From Salvia splendens (taxonomy: Eukaryota; Streptophyta; Magnoliopsida; Lamiales; Lamiaceae), in the NCBI RefSeq assembly GCF_004379255.2, contig NC_056052.1, positions 15,222,589 to 15,286,588 on the forward strand: a DNA stretch of 64,000 nucleotides, written 5' to 3'. A program made the translations under genes and the position numbers. Each line of letters opens with the position of its first letter. Within the stretch, counting starts at the first letter, position 1. Positions 1-9,600 of this stretch are shown here, in pieces. The notes under the pieces were generated by a model. That model was not told the DNA's origin and did no database searches. It saw only the letters and a list, made by a program, of their open reading frames with translations.

Positions 1-636
1 CGAAAACAACCAACTCCAACAATCCAACTCCAGAATTCAAGTAAACACAATCAATCGACAGAAATCATCACGATCGACATAAGCGAAAACGAAACTTGCA
101 TAAAAGTAGAGAAATATCCAGAAACAAAAGAGCATCGAGCTTCGAACAGCGAAGCTCGGTGAATTCAGCAGAAACGAAAAAAAACAGAAATAAATTGTTT
201 CTTCGCCCCAAAGAAGGACGGTGTTACAATCCACAAACACTATCGGAAAGCTAAATGTGAACCCCAGCGCGAACCCGAGATCCTCCGCGAATTAAAACCA
301 AGTATGTGAAAAGTGAACTGAGCAACAGGCTGTTCGTGAGGCCTCCAACGAGAAGGTCCTTCCAGCTTGCATGCTTCTTCCTTTTATAGATGCGAACATA
401 GCCTTCTAGAGTCTTTGTAGAAATCCCTATTCTACCCTTCAACTCCGAGGCTTCCTCCGTCAAGCAATTTCTTTCATAATGTCCGCTCTTTCGCCAGTTT
501 CCTAGGACTATGCAAGCGTCCTCTTCTTTTCCTGGATCTAGCGAAAACCTTCACACACCTGGCTTAAAACATGCGTTAGACCCAGTAATTTCATGAAATA
601 AAACCCCTAGACCGATGCATGAAATTAGCCTTATCA
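1..636 (-). repeat. 3' LTR of element A (partial)
   Basis: These 636 bases align nearly base for base with 12418-13051 of the right LTR. The element-sense terminus TGATAAGGC lies at 636. About 960 bases of this LTR lie beyond the window start. A TATA-like CTATAAAAGG (element sense) is at 380-389 and a hairpin (slightly imperfect here) at 135-159. Confidence 0.93.
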
Positions 637-653
637 AACTGCTCACACTTAAA
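637..653 (-). other. Polypurine tract region of element A
   Basis: In element sense the bases before the 3' LTR read AAGTGTGAGCAGTT, a purine-rich but not pure tract. It is in the position where plus-strand DNA synthesis is primed. Element C has the same sequence beside its 3' LTR at 22804. Confidence 0.6.
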
Positions 654-1207
654 CCATGCTTGTCCTCAAGTATGAAAGACAAGAGAAAGAAATAAGGCGA
701 ATTTCAATGCACGGTCCCCAAGAACGACTCTACAAACAAAAATAAAAACAGACTCCTGGACCTAGACAACTGGCAAAATAAAAAAAAACAGACTTATAAA
801 AGAAAACAACACAAAGAATCAAAACACAAACAAGCATGAACTAGGTTCGACTTTTAGGCAACCGTCCCCACCATCTTAAGTTCAATCCGATCGTCTACAG
901 TCTTCAAATCTTCCCCCTTCCCTCTTTTACCTAAACGGTCCGTCAGTTCGTCAAGATAGCCTATTGACACCCCAGCTGTTAGGTTCGCTCGATCACTCAT
1001 TCCTCACCAGGTATGTTAGGATCAAAACGCTCCCCAGTTAAAGTTATGCCACTAATGCGTTGGGTTATGGGAGTTTTACCCTTCTTACTTCTCTTTTTTT
1101 CCCATTGATTTTCCTGGGTCAGGTTGAAATTGCTTCCTGCCCTTGAGGATACTAATATTATATTTATTTATTTTTTTATTTTTTTCCTGTATTATATCCC
1201 CTTTTCC

Positions 1208-1318
1208 CCTGGACTTCGTCCAGCTTATACCTCCAAAATTTTTTTTTTTTTTACTCCTCTCCTGGACTTCGTCCAGCTTATTCCACCTTTTCCTGGACTT
1301 CGTCCAGCTTATACCTCC
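1208..1318 (-). repeat. Three copies of a 27 bp hairpin repeat
   Basis: Copies at 1208-1234, 1261-1287 and 1292-1318 share CTGGACTTCGTCCAG followed by CTTATACCTCC (the second copy is slightly changed). Each is a perfect six-pair stem, CTGGAC/GTCCAG, with a three-base loop. Element C has three diverged copies at about 23317-23410. Confidence 0.85.
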
Positions 1319-1642
1319 GAAACCCATTTTTTTCTCCTTCATACTCTACTCCCTAAGCATCAAGTGGCAGCCCAATTTACATGTTAGCACAAAAAAGTGT
1401 TTAGGCTTATAACTCGCTCTTATAGTAGGGCTGCACAGCTGGGTTATCTAAGGCTTTTTCCATCGTCCCAACTTCATTCAGACCGCCTTTGGTTTATTAA
1501 GGAAGAAGGTGTCAAAGTTGACATGCATTCTCTCTTCAATCGCTCTCACTAAGGGAAACCTGCCTTATTATCTCACTAGCTCATGCGAAACACACATCCT
1601 AAAGACTCTTAAAACAGAAAGAACACGAACACCATACTTACC

Positions 1643-1695
1643 CCCCCCTCCCACTTCACTCAAGCTTGTCCCCAAGCTATCCTAGTGAAGGGGGG
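1643..1695 (-). other. Long GC-rich hairpin in 3' region of element A
   Basis: On the plus strand, CCCCCTCCCACTTCACT is followed after about 24 bases by AGTGAAGGGGGG, giving a long imperfect stem. The equivalent hairpin is at 23749-23802 in element C. It is an inverted repeat only; no protein role is implied. Confidence 0.65.
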
Positions 1696-1759
1696 AAAAG
1701 GAAGTAAGAACAGTAGACAACAGACACAAACGCAAACAAAGCACAAAAACAAAACAAAC

Positions 1760-1871
1760 TTCTCACACTTAGACCGGACATCGGGCTAAGTGGGAGAAAG
1801 CGCAACATACAAAACCAAAACAAAACAACCCCTTCTCACACTTAGACCAAAAATTAGGCTGAGTGTAGGAA
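1760..1871 (-). repeat. Pair of TTCTCACACTTAG hairpins
   Basis: The first stem pairs 1760-1772 with 1786-1798 (12 of 13 positions). The second pairs 1833-1845 with 1859-1871 (about 10 of 13). Element C carries the same pair at 23882-23920 and 23966-24004. The 13 bp arm also resembles the sequence beside the 3' LTR (CTCACACTTAAACC at 642). Confidence 0.75.
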
Positions 1872-1982
1872 GGTATAACACATATATACAGAACGATGCA
1901 TGCTGGCACATAAAAACACAAGCGAAAGAAAAACGAAAAGTAAAAGACAGAAAAGTAAAATTTACTTGGTTCTGGGGGAAAT

Positions 1983-4718
1983 TCAATTCGGGTTTTGGCC
2001 CCCGCGGGAGCCAGACTTGGGTGGCACTGTCTGTTGGGTCACTTTAACTTTCTTTCTTGCCGGTGACTCTGGTGTCTCCTTCTGATCTTCTGTGGGTCGG
2101 GGCACGGTTTTCTTCAAAAGCACGGGCCTGGAGGAAGACGGGGTGGTCTGAGGCCTTTGGGCTTGTGGCGGCTTCTGCACAGCTAGACTCCCTTGACCAG
2201 TTGTCTTGGAACCGCCGCTAGGTTCAGGAAGTCCCTTCGGTGTCTCGGGGAACTTCGCTTGAAGCCACTTCGTCATCTTCATCATCAGTGCGACGGCCTC
2301 CGCCATCTTGTCGGAAATCCTTGACGATTCTGCCACTAGGTCGGTGATACGCCCCTTCAGGGCTACGGCCTCCTCTCTACTTCTCCCCATTTCCCTCCGT
2401 ATCTCCGTCACTTCTTTTCGTACACCGATTACCTCCTTCCTCACATTCTCTACTTCGTTTCTCACTTCCTCAACTAACTTTCTGACTTCTGCATCCTCAG
2501 CACTGTCCCTTCCTTTACCCCGTAGGGCCACAATCCCCTCCAAAACCATTTTCATCTCTGACCTCATCCATCCAACCTCTTTCCTTACTTCTTCTACTTC
2601 TATCCTGGCTCCGGCTTCCATGTCAGCAGTATCCTTCGCCTCCACCATCTCAGGCTCCTGCTTCGTCTGCGCCTCCGACTAACCGACCTCATAAAAGCAC
2701 ACGTCCCTTCCCTGTGTAATGAGCAGCCCCTTATTGAAAAAGTAGTCCACGTTGAACACCTCCGGGGGTAGACACATCTTCACTTCTCTGCAGGACTTGT
2801 GGATTTTCATAATAACGTTGCGTTGCAGGTAAGCCCCTAGAAGGTGGCATGTGTAAAGATGTCGGGAAGGGTTGGCTGTCACTTGATGGCAGGCTTGGGC
2901 TAACCAATAGCCCAAGTGAACACGTACTCCCTTGGCCATGCACCAAGTAAAGTACAAGTCGGGGGTCGTCAGAGCGTTGTTGGCTGTGCCCATCAGGTTG
3001 TAGCTAATGAAGGTCTGGGTGAATCGCAGGACCCTGTTCTCAATATGGTGGGCCTTCGACCAGCTGGTTTTGAACTGACCTACCCTAGGGTGAGCCACAA
3101 ACTCCCATGCGTTCTGCGTCTTGAATCCCGGCGTTAGCTTCGGCGGACCAATCATTCTCTCGCTCCACAAACCCTCATCATCCTCTGTGCGCGTAAGCAG
3201 TCCCATCCGTAGAGTCCATTCACGGATGCTCATCACATGCTCTTCATTGAAGAGCCGGAATTTGATGGAGTCAGCATTCAGATCGGTGGTGGACTTAAAT
3301 CGGAAGGTGGAGAAGAATTCCCTTGCCAGGTCGATTGGAACTTCGGCGGTGTTGTGCTTGAGCAACCAATCAAAGCCGATTGCGTCGATATAAGTTCGGA
3401 ATTCAGCATTGCAAGCGATCTGCTTGAGCTCCGATGAGCTGTACATTTTTCCAGACTTAGCGTACTTGCCCTGGGCACTCTTCTCCTTGTGGATGGTTGC
3501 GCGTTTCGGGTCGTCAAACTTTCTCATCTCGTCCAGGAGCTCTCTTGTAATCCAGATCTCAGTTGGCTCAAAGTTGAGCTCCTCTTCTTGTTCTTGTTCA
3601 GAGTCACTAGACCCAGCAGAATCCTCGGGCTCTGCAGCGTATGGTACCTTGGCAGGTCGAGGAAGTGGGGATTCAGTGGATTTCCCTTTCGCCTTCTTGG
3701 TCTTGGAAGGAGCAATTTGTTTCCCCTTCCTTTTCTTCTCGGCCGCGTGGCGGCGTTCCTCTGCATCACTATCCCCTCTGCTCGGCCTGGGAGATTCTGC
3801 CTACTCAGGTGCTGTGGCTTCTGGACCCAGCATTTCTTCCTCCGTCTGCTGGACGGTTTCATCTATCTCATCAAGCAGGCTCCGACGAGCCTGTCTCCAC
3901 GCTTCCCTTGCATTAACCGGTGAATCGGTCCCTTCGGGGACATCAGTCAGATCCACTATCAAATCCAACCCGACATCGATGGGTTCTTGGACATTCTCAG
4001 CACCGAGGGCTTCTCCTTCCTTGTTCAACAATGGGGTTGCCCCTGAAAAATAAACAGGGGTCTCTATCCCCGCCAAACCTTCTCCAACGTGGGTTTCTGT
4101 ACCCGCAGACTTCTCAGGGGTTTCCCCCTCTCTGACATCTTCCTCAGTAATTAGGGCTTCGTCGCCCCCAACCACTTCTGGGGTTTCCCCCTCCACATCT
4201 CTTTCAGCATCTAGGGCTTCGTTGCCCTCTAGAATTTCAACTCCATCAACAGGGGTTTCCCCCTCAACAAACTCCTCCAAAACAGGGGTTTCCCCCTCAA
4301 CACGGCTATCAGTAACAGGGGTTTCCCCCTCAGAAACACCAACCACTCTATCCTCTAAAACAAGGGTTTCCCCCTCAGTGGCAGATCCTAACCTGGGTGC
4401 ACTTACGGCCAACAACTCCAACCCCGCGGCCAGATCTGCTTCGTCTTCGCGAGTTTCTGCAGTGGTTGGTTCTGAAACGGCGGCAGTTGGTTCTGCGACG
4501 GCCTCCGGCTCAGCTGTGGTTTCTTGAACGGTCTCTGGTGGTGGTGCGGAGGATGTTGAGGCGGTTGGTACGGATTTCCCCATTACAGCCGCGAACATGG
4601 CAAACGCCTCCATCGCCTTTTCTGGTCCCCTAAATTTTTGTAGCATGTCTGCCATAAACGCCGCCGCACTTGAATCGGCGGATCCTGAGGTGTTCCCGAT
4701 ACTTTGCTTGTTATCCAT
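1983..4718 (-). pseudogene. Post-pol ORF of element A (Athila ORF / plant transposon protein type), two stops
   Basis: One reading frame runs from the ATG at 4718 to the stop at 1983 (about 910 codons), broken by TAG at 3801-3803 and TAG at 2679-2681. The N-terminal third is acidic and Ala/Thr rich, with repeated EGETP motifs and a Lys-rich stretch before a Glu-rich linker. The middle part (about 3527-2679) is a globular domain rich in Trp, Phe and Tyr that resembles the family annotated in plants as 'putative plant transposon protein' or Athila ORF-1; this is recognition by eye. The C-terminal part (about 2648-1983) has heptads of VRKEV/VRNEV type that predict a coiled coil, then a basic Pro/Gln-rich tail. 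No signal peptide or clear membrane segment is visible, so calling it an envelope protein is not supported. Element B has the start of a positional equivalent; element C has lost it. Confidence 0.75.
4115..4376 (-). repeat. Coding tandem repeats, EGETP motif
   Basis: The plus-strand word GGGGTTTCCCCCTC recurs at least six times at irregular spacing (for example 4116, 4250, 4283, 4316). In the post-pol frame it encodes GETP after Glu, separated by variable acidic spacers. It is an internal protein repeat, not a satellite. Confidence 0.8.
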
Positions 4719-5312
4719 GGAGAATTCTGCAGAAAATTTTTTTTTTTGACAAAGACTTGGACGGGAACTTCTTTGATTAGGGTTAGAAAAGAAAACCTAG
4801 AGAGAATTTGGGATGTAGAGAGAGAGAGTAAGTAAGTAAAAATAAAAGAACACGGTTATTATCCGATAAGTATGGGCGAGGACGGTTTTTGCAGGCGGGT
4901 TGCAGGCATGACGCTAGCGACTGTACGCCTCCCATAAAGGTGTCTTTTGAAATCCGAACCGGTGCCAACTCCCTCCAAAATTTTACTTCTCAATTCCCTG
5001 CCCAAGTAACTTCCTTCTGCAAAATCACACTTAGAGAAAAACATTAAACTAAAAAAAATGAAACGCCAGACTCCCCGGGTCTAGGGTATGACAGTATCAA
5101 AAACATTCCTTAAGGAGTCTAGTATTTCGAAAATATTTTTGGAAGATTATTTTTTTCTTATTTGTTTGGGATTTTCTTGATTTTAAAGAAAGCGATTAAA
5201 TATTTACATTTTATGTTCAAGTGTTCTCAAGATTCCCTAGGTCAGGACATGTTAAAACTTCTTGGATGCTGGACCTAGGAAATTCTCTAAGAACACTCAC
5301 TTCCCAGACCGA
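4719..5312 (-). other. Spacer between integrase and post-pol ORF, with candidate splice acceptor at 4727
   Basis: About 590 bases without a credible coding frame separate the end of pol from the post-pol ORF. Just upstream of the ATG, the minus strand reads TTTTCTGCAG (4736-4727), a good plant 3' splice-site match. Element B has TTTTCTCTGCAG in the same place (13461-13450). This suggests that the ORF is expressed from a spliced subgenomic RNA, as proposed for some plant env-class elements; that is inference. Confidence 0.5.
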
Positions 5313-6487
5313 TTAGGCGATATCAGGGAGTGCGTGTAGTGGCATTTCGTCCACTACACACATCTCCGAATTATCCCTAAATACCTTCACCCTATGGCCA
5401 TTGACAAGAAATGGAGTAGAGTTTGGAGCACTTCCCTGGATCTGTACTGCTCCATTTGCACGAAGACTCACAACAGTGTATGGTCCGACCCATTTGGACT
5501 TCAGCTTACCAGGCATCAACTTGAGCCGGGATTGGAATAGGAGAACTTCTGCCCAACTTGCAATTCCTTGACTCGGAGGTTCTTGTCATGCCAAAGTCTT
5601 GTTTTCTCTTTGTACCACATTGCCGATTCATATGACTCCAGCCTTAGTTCCTCCAACTCCTGCAGCTGCAATTTCCTCTCTTCCTCGCAAGATTCGGGTC
5701 TCATGTCTCCTTGACCGCCCAATATGCTCGGTGTTCTACTCCCACGGGCGAGTGACACATTTTGCCGAACACAAGCCTATGGTGACATCCCAATAGACGT
5801 CTTGTATGCCGTCCGGTAAGCCCATAGTGCGTCTCCAAGCCTCTTACTCCAGTCTTTTCTAGACGGATTAACCGTCTTTTCCAGTATCGCCTTTATCTCT
5901 CTGTTGGATATTTCTGCCTGGCCGTTAGATTGAGGATGATAAGGTGTAGACAGTCTGTGGTGGACGTCATACTTTCTAATCAAAGCTTCAATAGTCCGGT
6001 TGCGGAAATGCATCCCATTGTCAGATATTATAGCTCTGGGCACTCCGTACCGATTGAAGATATTAGCTCTAAGAAACTTCGATACCTCCTTAGCTTCGCA
6101 AGATGTGGTCGCCTTAGCTTCTATCCATTTCGAAACATAATCCACTGCCACTAGTATGTATGTATTCCCGTATGAAGATGGAAATGGACCCATGAAGTCC
6201 ATTCCCCAAACATCGAAAATTTCACAAACGATCACCGGTACTTGCGGCATTTCATCTCTTCGGGAGATTCCCCCAGTCTATTGACACCTCTCACAATTCT
6301 GACAAAACTCGAACACATCCTTATGTAATGTAGGCCAGTAAAAACCACTATCTAACACCTTCCTTGCGGTCTTCCTAGGTCCAAAGTGACCTCCACAAGC
6401 TAGGGCATGGCAATGATTCAGCACATCTCTCTGTTCCCACTCCGGAATACACCTCCGGATGACTTGGTCGGCTCCCATTCGCCACAA
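5313..6487 (-). pseudogene. Integrase of element A (frameshifted)
   Basis: Integrase would insert the cDNA into the host genome. The zinc-binding part is at 6487-6278 (HCHALACGGH ... CQNCERC). The catalytic core is at 6250-5777 with the three acidic residues recognisable in [15 protein letters not shown] and [10 protein letters not shown]. The C-terminal region follows at about 5758-5313 ([14 protein letters not shown], a GPY-type module). A TAG at 6278-6280 splits the zinc finger from the core. A one-base loss at about 5780 creates a stop after the core, and another frameshift lies near 5520. The homologous stretch in element C (25118-24540) is open, which confirms these as damage. No chromodomain follows the GPY region. 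Confidence 0.9.
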
Positions 6488-6494
6488 ATACGGG

Positions 6495-8289
6495 TCATCC
6501 CAGAAAATAGTTCTTGGCCTCGCTTTTCAATTTCATCTTCTGGGCCTGGGAAATTACTTGCGAACTGGGCACCTCTCCAGTGAATAAGTAATTTGCCAGG
6601 TCTGCGAACCATGGATCAGCATTTTGATGACATTTCCCTTTTTCGGCATCCCCTGGACCTGTTAACACCATAATCTCTTCCCAGCTGATAGGTCGAGGAA
6701 TTTTTTGTACGTAGTACAAATGTTCCTCTGGGAATGCATCCGGTATTGCTTCCTCGGTCTCCCCTTGAAATATCCTGCTCAGATGATCTGCTACTTTATT
6801 TTCTGTTCCCTTTTTGTCTCTGACTTCCCAATCGAATTCCTGCAAAAGCAACACCCATCGGATTAATCTCGGCTTGGATTCTTTCTTTGCCAACAGGTAC
6901 TTTATAGCCGCGTGGTCGGTGAAGACTATCACCCTCGACCCAAGCAAGTACGGGCGAAATTTCTCAAATGAGTATACTACCGCCAGCATTTCTTTTTCAG
7001 TAGTGTCTTAATTTCTCTGAGCTTGATTCAGCGTTTTTGAAGCATAAAAGATCACATAGCTTTTCCCATCAACTCTTTGACCTAGCACCGCTCCCACGGC
7101 ATAATCGCTTGCGTCACACATAATCTCAAAGGGTAGATTCCAGTCGGGCGCTCTAATAATAGGCGCAGATACTAGCCAATCCTTTAACAACTGAAAAACC
7201 TTTTTGCATTCCTCATCAAAGACAAAATCAACATCATTATGCAACAAGTGGGTGAGTGGCTGAGCAATTTTTGCGAAATCTTTTATGAACCTCCTATAGA
7301 ATCCTGCATGCTCTAGGAATCCTCTCACCTCCTTCTGATTCGTCGGGTAAGGCAGTTTTGAGATCACCTCAATCTTTGCCTGGTCTACTTGTATACCTCT
7401 TTCCGAGACTACCTGCCCTAGGACAATTCCCTCAGGGACCATAAAGTGGCATTTCTCGAAGTTCAAAACCAAATGTTTTTCCTGGCACCTTCTCATTACT
7501 ATATCCAAACTAGCCAAACATGAGTCAAATGAATTCCCGTACACAGTGAAGTCGTCCATAAAAATCTCGATGCAGTCCTCCAAAAGATCCGAGAAGATAC
7601 TCATCATACACCGCTGAAAAGTGCCTGACGCATTGCACAGGCCAAACGGCATCCTCCTGTAAGCGTACGTGCCGAAAGGACACGTGAAAGTTGTCTTCTC
7701 CTGGTCCTCGGGATCCACATAGATTTGAAAATACCCACTATACCCGTCTAGGAAACAGAAGTATTGCTTGCCTGCTAGCCTCTCCAGCATCTGGTCAATA
7801 AAAGGTAGAGGTAAATGGTCTTTCTTGGTCGCTTCATTTAACTTCCTATAATCGATGCACATCCTTCACCCAGTAACTAGTCTGGTGGGCACCAATTCAT
7901 TCTTGTCGTTCTTGACCACCTGTATTCCTGACTTCTTGGGTACCATGTGGACTGGACTCACCCTTTCACTGTCTGGTATGGAATAAATGATTCCTAGGGA
8001 GAGTAGTTTCAATACTTCGTTCAGCACTTCCTCCCTCATGTTAGGATTCAATTTGCGTTGAGGATCTCTGCAGGCTTTTGCTTCTTCCTCCAAGCGGATG
8101 TGATGCATGCACAAATCTGGACTAATTCCTACCAGGTCAGAGAGTGTCCACCCAATAGCCTTCTTGTTTCTTCGGATTACCTTCAGCAGTCCCTCTTCTT
8201 GTCCCTCGGTCAAGCTGCTGTTGATAATCACAGGGAAAGTTTCGTTCTCCTCTAGATAAGCATACTTTAGGCCTGGTGAAAGTGTTTTC
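6495..8289 (-). pseudogene. Reverse transcriptase and RNase H of element A (two stops)
   Basis: The RT begins around KYAYLEENETFPV (8270), passes MVPKKSGIQVVKN and the palm motif IFMDDFTVYG (about 7570-7540), and continues into RNase H (CDASDYAVGAVLGQ, [11 protein letters not shown] region, [10 protein letters not shown]). TGA at 7866-7868 replaces the Trp expected in VTGWRMCIDYRK, and TAA at 7008-7010 replaces the Tyr expected in NYDTTE. A one-base insertion near 6500 ends the frame before the DDPYLW motif that precedes the integrase finger. Elements B and C carry the unmutated residues at these sites, so the changes are specific to A. The product would copy element RNA into DNA but cannot be made intact. 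Confidence 0.92.
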
Positions 8290-9600
8290 AACTCTTTCTT
8301 GGGAACATCTTTTTCCTGGGGCAAGGGATTTTTCTCTGTTACTTCCGTTGTCATTCCCTTCCTCGACCCAGCAGAACCTTCCACACTCGCCACATAAGGT
8401 GTATTCCTTGACCTAGCTAGCTCCGGATTTGCACAGAATTTTAGAATTGCTTCAGCTAGCTCCTCATCTGATAACTCGCTTGTGTTCATTGCTTGACACC
8501 AACTGGCTACTTCTCTATCAATGGCATGACTCATCCCGGAGTTCTCAATCTGTTCCTGCATTAATTCTGTCTCAAGGTATTCTTGGACCAAAGGGTTAAT
8601 AACATCTATAGCATGCAAATTTTCAACGTCAAGAGGTTTCTTCATTGCCTCATCAATGCTGAATGTGTATTTCTCCCCATTATAATCAAGGCAAATTGTT
8701 CCATCAAAAACATCAATGATAGTCTTAGCGGTACGTCGGAAGGGTCTCCTTAAAAGTACTCCGCCCGACTCTACAGACTCATTATCACTCATCTTAATCA
8801 CATGGAAATCAGCAGGGTACAAGAAGTCATGTACCTTGACTATCACATTCTCAAGCACCCCTTCAGGACAGATGCATGACCTGTCCGCCAGTTGAATCAC
8901 AAACCTCGTGTCTACCATGCCTACCCCCACTAATTTCTTGTATATGGAAAGTGGTAACACATTTATCGACGCACCCAAATCACACATAGCGTGCTCGATT
9001 CTCACATCACCAATAGAGATGGGCAAGGTGAACATACCTGGGTCATTGCATTTTGAAGGCATCTTCCTCTTCTGAATCACTGCGGAGACGTTCTCGCCTA
9101 TCAGAATTTTCCCACTGGGCCTAGCCTTCCCAGCTATAAATTCCTTGATGAACTTGCTAAAGGCTGGCATCTTCAGGGCCTGTAAGAATGGCAGATTGAT
9201 TTCCAACTTCCCAAAAATGTCCATGAAGTCTACCGGTTCTTCCTTCTGTTTCTTGGCTTCCCCCCGACTCGGAAAGGGTTTCAGTCGTTTCCCTGCTCCG
9301 GTAGAACTTTCAGCTGATAACTCTCCAGTTTCTTTTCCCACTGCCTTATCTTCCAACTCCGGCTCTGGATTGAGGAAGAATGGTTCAGTTGATCTAGGCA
9401 AAGGTTTCTCTAAATCTCCTGTCTTAAGGTCATCCTTGACCAAGGGACTTCCTCCCTCCAAGTGTCTTGGCCTAGGAATTGTATCCTCTTCTTCCCTGTC
9501 TTCCTTGGGATCTGTCACCTCCTTTGTTCTTACCACTGGCCCATCATATCCCTTCCCGGATCTCAAGGTAATCTGACTTATATTAGCTCTGTCCGGTGGC
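8290..9600 (-). pseudogene. Aspartic protease region of element A
   Basis: This is the central part of a long open frame (10556-7866). The protease catalytic site is DLGAS in AMCDLGASINVLPLS at about 8985, with the Athila variant DLGAS in place of DTGA. Upstream conserved blocks include PSGKILIGENVSAVIQKRKMP, and downstream GVLLRRPFRRTAKTIIDVFDG, where most copies have LLGRPFLRTAKT. The substitution of two residues in that flap-side motif may impair the enzyme. The protein would cleave the gag-pol precursor. The frame itself is open through this region, but it lies between nonsense codons on both sides. Confidence 0.82.

Larger units (their letters stand above)
654..1982 (-). other. Structured non-coding 3' region of element A
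   Basis: About 1.3 kb between the post-pol ORF and the polypurine tract has no credible coding frame. It holds a 27 bp hairpin repeat in three copies, a long GC-rich hairpin and two copies of a TTCTCACACTTAG hairpin (separate entries). The same elements occur in the same order in element C (22804-24290) despite much divergence between them, so the region is probably functional in RNA or in reverse transcription. Short ORFs here are chance frames. Confidence 0.7.

Noticed and set aside
1983..4718. Reading the post-pol ORF as an envelope gene
   Set aside because: No signal peptide, membrane anchor or glycoprotein-like cysteine pattern is visible.
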